From NCBI RefSeq assembly GCF_900114605.1, contig NZ_FOTP01000001.1:1054001-1118000 (forward strand): a DNA stretch of 64,000 nt, read 5' to 3'. Of this stretch, positions 18,273 through 25,723 are shown piece by piece. The notes below the pieces were generated by a model. That model worked only from the letters and a program-made list of their open reading frames with translations, ran no database searches and was not told where the DNA came from. The DNA comes from Bradyrhizobium sp. NFR13 (GTDB taxonomy: Bacteria; Pseudomonadota; Alphaproteobacteria; Rhizobiales; Xanthobacteraceae). Numbering within the stretch: position 1 is the first letter of the stretch; each line of letters begins with the position of its first letter. The position numbers and the translations under genes were made by a program.

Positions 18273-19139
18273 TTACGCGAGTTTGCCGAACAGACCTTGC
18301 GGCCGGATCAGAAGAACGATGGCCATCAATGCAAACATCACGATGGTCGCCATTTCCGGTGCGAACAGCGCGGTCATGCTGATCACGACGCCGACCAGAA
18401 GACCCGCGATGATCGAGCCGACCAGCGAGCCGAGGCCGCCGATGACCGTCACGACGAAAGCTTCGGCCAGCACCAAGGCGCCCATCTCGGGATTAACTGA
18501 CCGCATCGGCCCGGACAGCACGCCGCCGAGCGAGGCGAGACCGACACCGAGCCCGAACACCAGCAGCCAGACCTTGCTGATATCGACGCCAAGCACCTTC
18601 ATCATGGTCGGATCGCGTGCCCCTGCGCGCACGATCAGGCCGAACTTGGTCTTCTCCAGCCCCAGCCACAACAGCACCACGACCAGGAAGACGACGCCGA
18701 CAACGAAGATGCGATAGATCGGGAAGAAACCGACGCCGAGATCGACCACGCCGGTCAGTGACGACGGCGTGGGAAACGGAATGCCGTCACTGCCAAATAC
18801 AATGCGAACACCTTCGACCAGCACGTAACTGAGACCGAAGGTCAGCAGCAGTGGATCGTCGATCGAACGGCCGTAAAGCGGGCGTATCAGGACATATTCG
18901 ATCGCCATCCCGAACACGCCGATCATGATGGGGGCAACGAGCAGCCCCCACCAGAAACTGCCGGTCAATGAGGCGACCCAAAGCCCGGCATAGGCGCCGA
19001 CCATGAACAGCGCGCCATGCGCGAAGTTCACCACACCCAGCATGCCGAAAATGATCGACAGGCCGAGCGCGGTGATCACGAGGATCGCACCGAGGGCAAC
19101 TCCGGAGAAGAGTTGCATCAGAATGAGTTCTGTATCCAT
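18273..19139 (-). CDS. livH: Branched-chain amino acid-type ABC transporter permease (LivH)
   Basis: 288 residues, all hydrophobic helices. GLSIIFGMLGVVNFAHGALFMVGAY is the LivH signature, and LIVRAGARDPTMMKVLGVDISKVWLLVFGLGVGLASLGG is its cytoplasmic loop. GGLGSLVGSIIAGLLVG is a conserved later helix. It forms the membrane channel with LivM. It follows the binding protein gene by 18 bp. Confidence 0.94.
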   Translation of the reverse strand: MDTELILMQLFSGVALGAILVITALGLSIIFGMLGVVNFAHGALFMVGAYAGLWVASLTGSFWWGLLVAPIMIGVFGMAIEYVLIRPLYGRSIDDPLLLTFGLSYVLVEGVRIVFGSDGIPFPTPSSLTGVVDLGVGFFPIYRIFVVGVVFLVVVLLWLGLEKTKFGLIVRAGARDPTMMKVLGVDISKVWLLVFGLGVGLASLGGVLSGPMRSVNPEMGALVLAEAFVVTVIGGLGSLVGSIIAGLLVGVVISMTALFAPEMATIVMFALMAIVLLIRPQGLFGKLA

Positions 19140-19157
19140 GGACGGCGAATGCTTTCG

Positions 19158-20408
19158 TTAGGCCGGGAAGCCGAGTTCAGTGCAGCTGCGCAGCACGTTT
19201 TCCGAAGCCGGCTCATTGGCCACGATGCTGAACAGATCGCTGTCGCCCTTCATATCGGCCTTCTTTTTGGACTCGAGCACGAGAACCGACTGGACCGACT
19301 GGTGATCGCATTTGCGATAATATTGCGGACCCTTGGCGACATCGTATTTCAGGCCTTCCAGCGCCGCGATCACCTTGTCGGTGTCGGTACCGCCAGCCAC
19401 CTGCATCGCCTGCAGCAGCGACGAGACGCCGGTATAGCCATAGGCGCCGTAGTCGGTCGGGATCGCGCCGCCATTGGCCGCGCGATAGGCGTCGTTGAAC
19501 GCCTTGGCGCTCGGCAACTGGCTCTCAAGGCCCCAATAGTAGTTAGAGCCGCCAACGACCCCTTCGAACACTTCCGGGCTCACCGCCAGCCGCTGGTTAT
19601 GCAGCAACACAGGTACGACGATCTTGGCCTGCTGCTTGAGGCCGAAATCCACCGCCTGCTTAATGGAATTGGCCTGGTCGCGGCCGAAATTGCTGATGCA
19701 CAGGATGTCCGGGCGCATCGAACGCAGACGCGGCATGAAAGTCGAGTAATCCGCAGCACCGAACGGGTGCATGATCTCGCCAACGGTCTCGGCGCCGATT
19801 ACGGCCTGCGCACGCTTGAAGCCACGCAGCATTTCATGACCATAGGCATAGTCAGCCACGAGATGTGCAACCTTGGTGCCCTTCTTGAAGGCGTGCCGCG
19901 CCACGGCGCCCGCGGTCATTGTCGGATTGAGCGCTTCGTGGAAGGTGTATTTGCTGAAGTCCTTGACCTCATTGATGGTGTCGGACTGGCTGATGGAGAC
20001 ATAGAGCACGCCGCGCGCACGCGTCACTTCATTGACCGCAAGCTGCACCGCGCTGGACAGCGATCCGACGATCGCATGCACCTTATCTTTTTCGATGAGC
20101 TCGAGCGTGCGGGTCGCCGCCTCGCCGCCATTGAGCTTGTCATCACGCACCAGCAGCTCAATCTTGCGACCGTTGACGCCGCCCTTGTCGTTGAATTGCT
20201 TGACGGCGAGCTCTGCGCTCTTGACCTGATCCTTGGCTTCCGCCGCGAACGGGCCGGTCAGCGGTGTCGGAAAGCCGATGCGGATCGTGTCATCGGCAGC
20301 GCGTGCGATCCACGGCATGGCGACGACGCTCGCGCCGGTGCCGAGCGCGGCCAGCACGTGGCGGCGCGAGATATGATTGCGTTTGGTGTCTCGAATGTCC
20401 TTCGTCAT
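19158..20408 (-). CDS. Periplasmic substrate-binding protein (Peripla_BP_6, HAAT importer) with Tat-like signal
   Basis: 416 residues. ATG 20408 has GGAGGA about 6 nt upstream. The N-terminus carries a twin-arginine-type signal: SRRHVLAALGTGASVVAMPWIARA. The mature part begins IRIGFPTPLTGPFAAEAKDQ, the classic Leu/Ile/Val-binding fold opening; LVRDDKLNGGEAATRTLELIEKDKVHAIVGSLSSAV and YGAYGYTGVSSLLQAMQVAG follow. It captures the substrate for LivHMGF. Its gene lies between coxL and livH, physically linking uptake with the hydroxylase. The ligand is unknown. Confidence 0.92.
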   Translation of the reverse strand: MTKDIRDTKRNHISRRHVLAALGTGASVVAMPWIARAADDTIRIGFPTPLTGPFAAEAKDQVKSAELAVKQFNDKGGVNGRKIELLVRDDKLNGGEAATRTLELIEKDKVHAIVGSLSSAVQLAVNEVTRARGVLYVSISQSDTINEVKDFSKYTFHEALNPTMTAGAVARHAFKKGTKVAHLVADYAYGHEMLRGFKRAQAVIGAETVGEIMHPFGAADYSTFMPRLRSMRPDILCISNFGRDQANSIKQAVDFGLKQQAKIVVPVLLHNQRLAVSPEVFEGVVGGSNYYWGLESQLPSAKAFNDAYRAANGGAIPTDYGAYGYTGVSSLLQAMQVAGGTDTDKVIAALEGLKYDVAKGPQYYRKCDHQSVQSVLVLESKKKADMKGDSDLFSIVANEPASENVLRSCTELGFPA

Positions 20409-20437
20409 GATGTCCTCCGTTTGATTTCTTTTATGGG

Positions 20438-22810
20438 TCAGATGTGTCCAAGCGCCTTGAGTATTCGCGCCGGTGTCATTGGTACCTGCGCGACCGTGCC
20501 TCCGAATGGCTTCATCGCATCATTCATCGCATTAAGCGCTGCTGCCGATGCCGCAGCCGTACCGGCTTCGCCGACACCCTTGGCACCGAGCTGGGTATCC
20601 AGCGTCGGCGTCTCGACATGTCCGATCTCGATGTCCGGCATCTCCACCGCCATCGGCACGAGATAGTCGGCGAGCGAACCATTGGTGAGCTGGCCACTGT
20701 CTCCGTAGACGCATTCCTCGAAGAACGCCGCGCCAAGGCCTTGCACGACGCCGCCGCGGATCTGCTCGTCGACCAGCAGCGGGTTGATGACCCGGCCGCA
20801 ATCCTCGACCACCCATAGCTTGAGGATCTTGACCAGACCTGTTTCGACATCGAGTTCGAGATGACAAGCCTGAACGCCATTGGTGAATGCGAAGGGATAG
20901 CCCTGCGGCGCATAGTGATGCGCGACGGACAGCTGTGCCTGGGTGTCGGGCGGCAGTGTATCGGAACGGAAGTAAGCGATGCGCGCGATCTCGGAGAGTT
21001 CGATACGCTGCTGGGCGGTCGCGACATCTACGATCCAGCCACTATGAATGTCGAGCTTCTCCGGTTCGTCCTGCAGGAGGGCCGCGGCCACCGCCAGCAC
21101 ATTGGCCTTCAGCTTTTTGGCCGCCTGCAACGCCGTTTCGCCGCCGATACCGGCACCACGGCAGGCATAGGTCGCGCCGCCATGCGGGGTGGTGTCCGTA
21201 TCGCCTGTCATCACCTTGATGCGATCGCGATCGACGCCGAGATGTTCGGCAACGATCTGCCCGATGATGGTCTCGGTACCCTGCCCGAGTTCGGTCACCG
21301 AGATCGAGCAATGAACATCCCCCGACGGCGTGACCTTGATCATGGCGCCATCCTGCGACGAGATGCGCGCACCGCCGACGCCATAGAAGGCCGGGCCGGG
21401 ATTGGTGATTTCCACGAAGGTGGCGATACCGATACCGCGATGAATGCCTTTGGTGCGCAGCTCGGCCTGTTCGGCGCGCAGCCGGTCGTAATCCATCATC
21501 TCCCGCAGCTTAGCGAGACAGGCATGATGCGACAGCGCTTCGAACTGGTAGCCGGTCGGCGAGGTGCAGGGATAGGCATCGTCGGCGATCATGTTGCGGC
21601 TGCGGATGTCGAACACATCCTGCGCCGTCTTGTCGGCGATCATGTCCACAAGCCGCTCGGTGACGGTGCAGGCGACCGGATGCCCGACGGCGCGGTACTG
21701 GCTCATCTGCACCTTGTTCTGGAACACCACCTGCAGATCGGCCCGGTAATTCCTGAATGTGTAAGGCGCGCCCATCAGGCGATAGACCTGATTACCTTCG
21801 ACCACACTGGTGCGCGGATAGGCAGAGAAAGCGCCGATGCCGGTGACGTCCTCCACATCCATCGCCAGGATATTGCCGTCGATATCCGCCGCCATGCGCG
21901 CGCGGACGCGATGATCGCGGGCGTGAATGTCCGACACGAAAGATTCGATACGATCAGCGACGTATTTGACGGGACGGCCAAGCATCATGCTGAGCCCGAC
22001 CACCGCCATATCCTCGTGATACATGTGCAGCTTCATGCCGAACGAACCACCGATATCCGGCGCGATCACGCGGACGCGGGATTCAGGGAGGCCGTAGTGG
22101 CGGGCATAGATGTCCTGGAACTGATACGGCGTCTGCGTCGCATGATGCACCGTCAATTGCCCCTCGCTGGCATCGTAATCAGCGATGATCGCGCGCGGTT
22201 CCATGGTGACCGCCGTATGGCGGCCGAAGTGAAACTCCTCCTCCACCACATGCGGGGCGCCAGCGAAGACATCCTCGACACCACCGGTATCGATCTTACC
22301 GTGGAAACAGAGATTGCTGCCGAGTTCCGGTGAAATCACCGGCGCATCCGGTGCGCGCGCAACGTCGATATCGACGACGGCGGGCAGTTCATCGAACTCG
22401 ATATACACCGCCTCGGCTGCGTCTTCAGCCAGCGCGCGCGTATCGGCCACGACCGCGACCACGGCCTGCCCGGACCATACGACCTTGTCGATAGGCAGCG
22501 GCAATTGCGGCGGCGACTTCATACCCTTGAAGTGATCCATGGTACCAACCCATGGCGCGCAGAGCCTAGCGAGGTCCTCGCCGGTGGCCACCAGCCGCAC
22601 GCCAGGCATCTCGCGCGCCGTCGTCGCATCAATCGAGACGATGCGGGCATGCGCATAAGGGCTGCGCACGTAGGCGACATGAAGCATCCGCGGCAGAGCG
22701 ATATCGGTGACGTAACGGCCGCGGCCGGCGAGCAGCCGCTTGGCATTCGGGCGCGGCACCGAGCGGCCGATATAGGAATTCGGACGATCCAGTGGGGTTA
22801 GCACGCTCAT
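20438..22810 (-). CDS. Molybdenum hydroxylase large subunit, CoxL-like (not canonical CO dehydrogenase)
   Basis: 790 residues of the xanthine-dehydrogenase-family molybdopterin subunit: IGRSVPRPNAKRLLAGRGRY at the start, PRAIIADY, GGSFGMKLHMYHE and the catalytic Glu in KGVGEAGTAAASAALNAM. The active-site loop that reads AYxCSFR in form I CO dehydrogenase and AYRGAGR in form II-type enzymes is QYRAVGHP here (residues 371-378), and no Cys is present there. True CO oxidation is therefore unlikely; hydroxylation of an aromatic or N-heterocyclic compound, or of an aldehyde, is the better guess. It works with the FAD and 2Fe-2S subunits encoded upstream. Start ATG 22810 overlaps the small-subunit stop. 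Confidence 0.88.
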   Translation of the reverse strand: MSVLTPLDRPNSYIGRSVPRPNAKRLLAGRGRYVTDIALPRMLHVAYVRSPYAHARIVSIDATTAREMPGVRLVATGEDLARLCAPWVGTMDHFKGMKSPPQLPLPIDKVVWSGQAVVAVVADTRALAEDAAEAVYIEFDELPAVVDIDVARAPDAPVISPELGSNLCFHGKIDTGGVEDVFAGAPHVVEEEFHFGRHTAVTMEPRAIIADYDASEGQLTVHHATQTPYQFQDIYARHYGLPESRVRVIAPDIGGSFGMKLHMYHEDMAVVGLSMMLGRPVKYVADRIESFVSDIHARDHRVRARMAADIDGNILAMDVEDVTGIGAFSAYPRTSVVEGNQVYRLMGAPYTFRNYRADLQVVFQNKVQMSQYRAVGHPVACTVTERLVDMIADKTAQDVFDIRSRNMIADDAYPCTSPTGYQFEALSHHACLAKLREMMDYDRLRAEQAELRTKGIHRGIGIATFVEITNPGPAFYGVGGARISSQDGAMIKVTPSGDVHCSISVTELGQGTETIIGQIVAEHLGVDRDRIKVMTGDTDTTPHGGATYACRGAGIGGETALQAAKKLKANVLAVAAALLQDEPEKLDIHSGWIVDVATAQQRIELSEIARIAYFRSDTLPPDTQAQLSVAHHYAPQGYPFAFTNGVQACHLELDVETGLVKILKLWVVEDCGRVINPLLVDEQIRGGVVQGLGAAFFEECVYGDSGQLTNGSLADYLVPMAVEMPDIEIGHVETPTLDTQLGAKGVGEAGTAAASAAALNAMNDAMKPFGGTVAQVPMTPARILKALGHI

Positions 22811-23319
22811 GCGCCGACCTCCTCGGACGCCTGAGCAATCACACCAGCATCGCGGTCGCGCGCGACCTTCTCGATGGCATCGACGATCGCCTCATAACCG
22901 GTGCAACGACAGTAATTGCCCGACAGTGCGTCGCGAATGTCCTCACGCGACGGCACACCTGGCTGCGACAACAGGGCGTGGGCTGTCATCAACATGCCGG
23001 GCGTACAGAAGCCACATTGCAGGGCGTTACGCTGATGGAACGCCTCCTGGATGTCCGCAATCACCGCCCGATCACTGAGACCTTCTACCGTCTCGATGGC
23101 CGCCCCGCTCGCCTGCACCGCGAAGGTCAGACAAGAATGTACGACGCGGCCATCCAGAATAACCAGACAGGCGCCGCAGACGCCCATCTCGCAGCCGGTA
23201 TGGGTGCCGGTCAGTTCCAGCGTCTGGCGCAGGAAATCCGCTAGCGTGATGCGCGGCGCGATGCCGTGCGACACCTCAGTGCCGTTCACCGTCATGGTGA
23301 CATGGACGAGATCGCTCAT
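22807..23319 (-). CDS. Molybdenum hydroxylase 2Fe-2S small subunit (CoxS-like)
   Basis: 170 residues, the usual size. The plant-type 2Fe-2S cluster Cys set is CEMGVCGAC...SCL, and the all-alpha second cluster is CGFCTPGM...CRCTGYEAIVDAI. TVNGTEVSH near the N-terminus is typical. It transfers electrons from the molybdenum site to FAD. It overlaps coxM and coxL by 4 bp each, so the three subunits are translationally coupled. A short C-terminal extension after the second cluster is unremarkable. Confidence 0.95.
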   Translation of the reverse strand: MSDLVHVTMTVNGTEVSHGIAPRITLADFLRQTLELTGTHTGCEMGVCGACLVILDGRVVHSCLTFAVQASGAAIETVEGLSDRAVIADIQEAFHQRNALQCGFCTPGMLMTAHALLSQPGVPSREDIRDALSGNYCRCTGYEAIVDAIEKVARDRDAGVIAQASEEVGA

Positions 23320-24179
23320 GCGCCCTGCCTCGCGATCTCGCCCAGCAGTCGGCCGAGAAGAACGCGCGCAAGATGGCGCTTCATGGCAGGCGGCGTGTGC
23401 TCGTCTTCAGGCGGATCGAGATCGTCGCCGACAACGGCCTGCGCAGCAGCGATTACAGCCTGATCCAGCTTCTTGCCGATCAGAGCTTCTTCCGCCTGCC
23501 GGGCGCGCAGCGGCGTGCTGCCTACAGAGAAGAACGCGATACGCACCTGTTTGACGACGTCATCGACGAATTCGGCGAGAATGCCGCAGCCCACCAGCGC
23601 AAAATCGCCACGCCGGCGCGCAAGCTCGTGAAAGGCCCAGCGATGGCCGGGCCTGACCACCGGCACATGAATCGCGACAAGAAGCTCGCCCGGTTCGATC
23701 GCTGTCTGAAACAGATCGAGGAAGAAATCGTCGGCCGGCACGCGGCGTACGCCGCCGCGGCTAGCAATTTCGAGCTCCGCGCCCAGCGCCAACGTCATCG
23801 CCGGGAATTCCGACGCAGGATCGGCATGAGAGATACTGCCGCCGAGGGTGCCTTTGTTTCGTATAGCCGGATGCGCCACATGCGGCGCGGCTTCGCTGTA
23901 GAGCGGCGCGTGCCGGCGGATCAACGGATCGGTCAGCACTTCGTGATGGCGGGTGAGCGCGCCGATGCGCAACCAGTCACCCTGCAGGTCGACACCACGA
24001 AGCGTCGAGATATGCGCGATGTCGATCAGCAATTGCGGCGCCTGCAAACGCAAGGCAAGCGCCGGCACGAGGCTCTGGCCACCTGCGATGTAACTCGCAT
24101 CGTCGCCGGCTTCCTCGAACGCTTTCAAAGCCTCCACCACGGTGGAGGCCCTCACATAGTTGAACGCCCTCGCCTTCAA
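23316..24179 (-). CDS. Molybdenum hydroxylase FAD subunit (CoxM-like)
   Basis: 287 residues. The FAD-binding PCMH domain shows YIAGGQSLVPALALRLQAPQLLIDIAHI and the second FAD motif in TLGGSISHADPASEFPAMTLALGAE. The start is TTG 24179, supported by GGGAGA about 5 nt upstream; there is no ATG nearby. It passes electrons from the 2Fe-2S subunit to the acceptor. First gene of the operon, with a divergent TetR gene upstream and palindromic sites between, so it is the likely point of transcriptional control. Confidence 0.93.
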   Translation of the reverse strand: MKARAFNYVRASTVVEALKAFEEAGDDASYIAGGQSLVPALALRLQAPQLLIDIAHISTLRGVDLQGDWLRIGALTRHHEVLTDPLIRRHAPLYSEAAPHVAHPAIRNKGTLGGSISHADPASEFPAMTLALGAELEIASRGGVRRVPADDFFLDLFQTAIEPGELLVAIHVPVVRPGHRWAFHELARRRGDFALVGCGILAEFVDDVVKQVRIAFFSVGSTPLRARQAEEALIGKKLDQAVIAAAQAVVGDDLDPPEDEHTPPAMKRHLARVLLGRLLGEIARQGA

Positions 24180-24216
24180 CGTCTTCTCCCTAAACGTCTC
24201 GCGGACGTCCAGTTGT

Positions 24217-24228
24217 GACCATTTGGTC
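24217..24228. promoter_or_regulatory. Palindromic operator candidate, copy 1 (GACCATTTGGTC)
   Basis: GACCA-TT-TGGTC has perfect 5-bp arms. It lies 38 bp upstream of the coxM start, where a repressor would block that promoter. An identical 12-mer lies 54 bp away, about five helical turns, on the same face of the DNA. Confidence 0.65.
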
Positions 24229-24270
24229 GGAAATCTAGAACACGTCGATTTCCCCGGGTCAACTTAAAAT

Positions 24271-24282
24271 GACCATTTGGTC
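24271..24282. promoter_or_regulatory. Palindromic operator candidate, copy 2 (GACCATTTGGTC)
   Basis: Second identical copy of the 12-bp palindrome, 48 bp upstream of the TetR-type ATG. A pair of such sites between a TetR gene and its divergent operon is the normal layout for autoregulated repression. Confidence 0.65.
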
Positions 24283-24329
24283 TCTTTTTCGAATTGAGCT
24301 ATTCAGAACTCCCGCAACGCGAAGCAAAA

Positions 24330-25010
24330 ATGGCAAAAAAGCCCATCAAATCAGTCGAAAAGCCACCGCGTCGCAACATGCGCGCGGCGGAGCGCGAGCG
24401 TTTCATCGTCGATGAAGCCGTGAAATTTTTTGCCGAACACGGCTTCGGCGGGCAGACGCGCGAACTGGCGAAACGCATGGGCATCACCCATTCAGCGATC
24501 TACCGCCACTTCCCGAGCAAAGAGGCGCTGATCGAACGCGTCTATGAAGAGATCTATCTCAGCCGCTGGTCACCGTCCTGGGCCGGCCTGATCCAGGATC
24601 GCACGCTATCGCTGCAGGCACGGCTGTCGCGCTTCTATCTGGAATATGTCGAGCAGGTCTTCGAATACAACTGGGTGAGAATCTTCGTGTTCTCCGGAAT
24701 GAAATCGTTCGACATCACCAAGCGCTATCTTCAGATTGTCCGCGAACAAATCATCGAGCCCGCCTGCCGCGAGCTTCGTCACGAATTGAAGCTGCCTTCA
24801 AGCGATCAGGTGCCGCTGTCGGAGCGTGAAGTCGAAATGTTCTGGGGTTTGCACGGCCGCATCTTCTATATGGCCATCCGGCGTTTCGTCTACGACACGC
24901 CGACACCGGAGCGACTGGACGACATCGTCAACGACGCAGTGAGGGTGTTTCTCGATGGCTCAAAACAGCTGATGCCTGAGCTTGTGCAATCCGCGTCACG
25001 CCGTTTGTAG
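24330..25010 (+). CDS. TetR-family transcriptional regulator
   Basis: 226 residues from ATG 24330; an in-frame TTG at 24294 is possible but would add 12 residues and overlap no signal. The N-terminal HTH is clear: RERFIVDEAVKFFAEHGFGGQTRELAKRMGITHSAIYRHFPSKEALIERVYEEIY. The C-terminal ligand domain is helical and unassigned. It is divergent from the molybdenum hydroxylase/Liv operon and is flanked by two copies of GACCATTTGGTC, so it probably represses that operon and itself until the substrate or product binds. Confidence 0.9.
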   Translation: MAKKPIKSVEKPPRRNMRAAERERFIVDEAVKFFAEHGFGGQTRELAKRMGITHSAIYRHFPSKEALIERVYEEIYLSRWSPSWAGLIQDRTLSLQARLSRFYLEYVEQVFEYNWVRIFVFSGMKSFDITKRYLQIVREQIIEPACRELRHELKLPSSDQVPLSEREVEMFWGLHGRIFYMAIRRFVYDTPTPERLDDIVNDAVRVFLDGSKQLMPELVQSASRRL

Positions 25011-25723
25011 TCCATTGCGATCGCCACCTTTTGCGATCAGCACACGCCTGCTTCTTAATCTCATCCGAGAGCTTGCGACCCCGACAGGCACACTTCGGAG
25101 TCGCGAATTCGCCAAGGCTATTATCGATCGGCCTGCACGACTATCAGTCAGCACAGCCATGCCAGCAAATTGGTCAAGTTGATCGAGCACATGAAGTACA
25201 TTGATAGAGTCCGGCTCCGCCGGAGCAGAGACGTGGCTCGGCACCATTTCACATTTTTCTGCCGAAGAAGTGAAATCATACCGCGCCGGTATTACGGATT
25301 TCCGAAGCGCGACACTCGAAGTGAGCACCGCCGCGACAGGAGAGAAGCTTGCTATCGTTGTCGCACACACCACTGCCGTAGAGGAATCCGAAACGCACAT
25401 CATCAAGTATCATTTCTCTCGGTGATACTTATCATCGCATTTGTGTAGTTCCTTTACCGGGCGAGATCGTTGAGAAATACCGTTACGAGCACGTTATGAG
25501 TCGTTGCGCACCGTGCTACCGCAACTCTGATACAGTCTCCAAGTTTTAGCACAATTAACTCACTGTTTTGCCCATTGCCGCGCCAAACTCCCGCCTCAAA
25601 CGTAAACAAACGTTAATCCACGGGCGCTTCGATCGAAGCTAATGCAGAACTGTAGTTACGTACCTGCACTTTCTTTTACGAAGTTTCTTGGGGGCTTCGT
25701 CAACACAATACAGGGGAACGGTA
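25011..25723. other. 713-bp intergenic region upstream of the secreted-protein gene
   Basis: This stretch is visibly lower in GC than its flanks. It contains a 74-codon frame at 25201-25425 (+), opened only by TTG and without a convincing ribosome site; its translation (EEVKSYRAGITDF, HIIKYHFSR) looks protein-like and may be a gene remnant. Downstream is an AT-rich stretch (about 25440-25720) that must hold the promoter of the gene at 25724, including the inverted repeat at 25599-25614. No insertion sequence ends were seen. Confidence 0.5.
25599..25614. promoter_or_regulatory. Inverted repeat AACGT-N6-ACGTT upstream of the secreted-protein gene
   Basis: Perfect 5-bp arms around AAACAA, about 110 bp before the TTG start at 25724. 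It could be a regulator site; no matching factor is evident and the arms are short. Confidence 0.3.

Noticed and set aside
19017-20666. 549-codon plus-strand frame opposite the Liv binding-protein gene
   Set aside because: Shadow frame: the minus strand encodes a clear binding protein with a signal and family motifs, while this translation has none.
20861-22333. 490-codon plus-strand frame opposite coxL
   Set aside because: His/Arg/Asp-rich shadow of coxL with no recognisable motif or ribosome site.
20438-24179. Calling the operon an aerobic CO dehydrogenase
   Set aside because: The CoxL active-site loop lacks the Cys of AYxCSFR and differs from AYRGAGR, and accessory coxDEF genes are absent.
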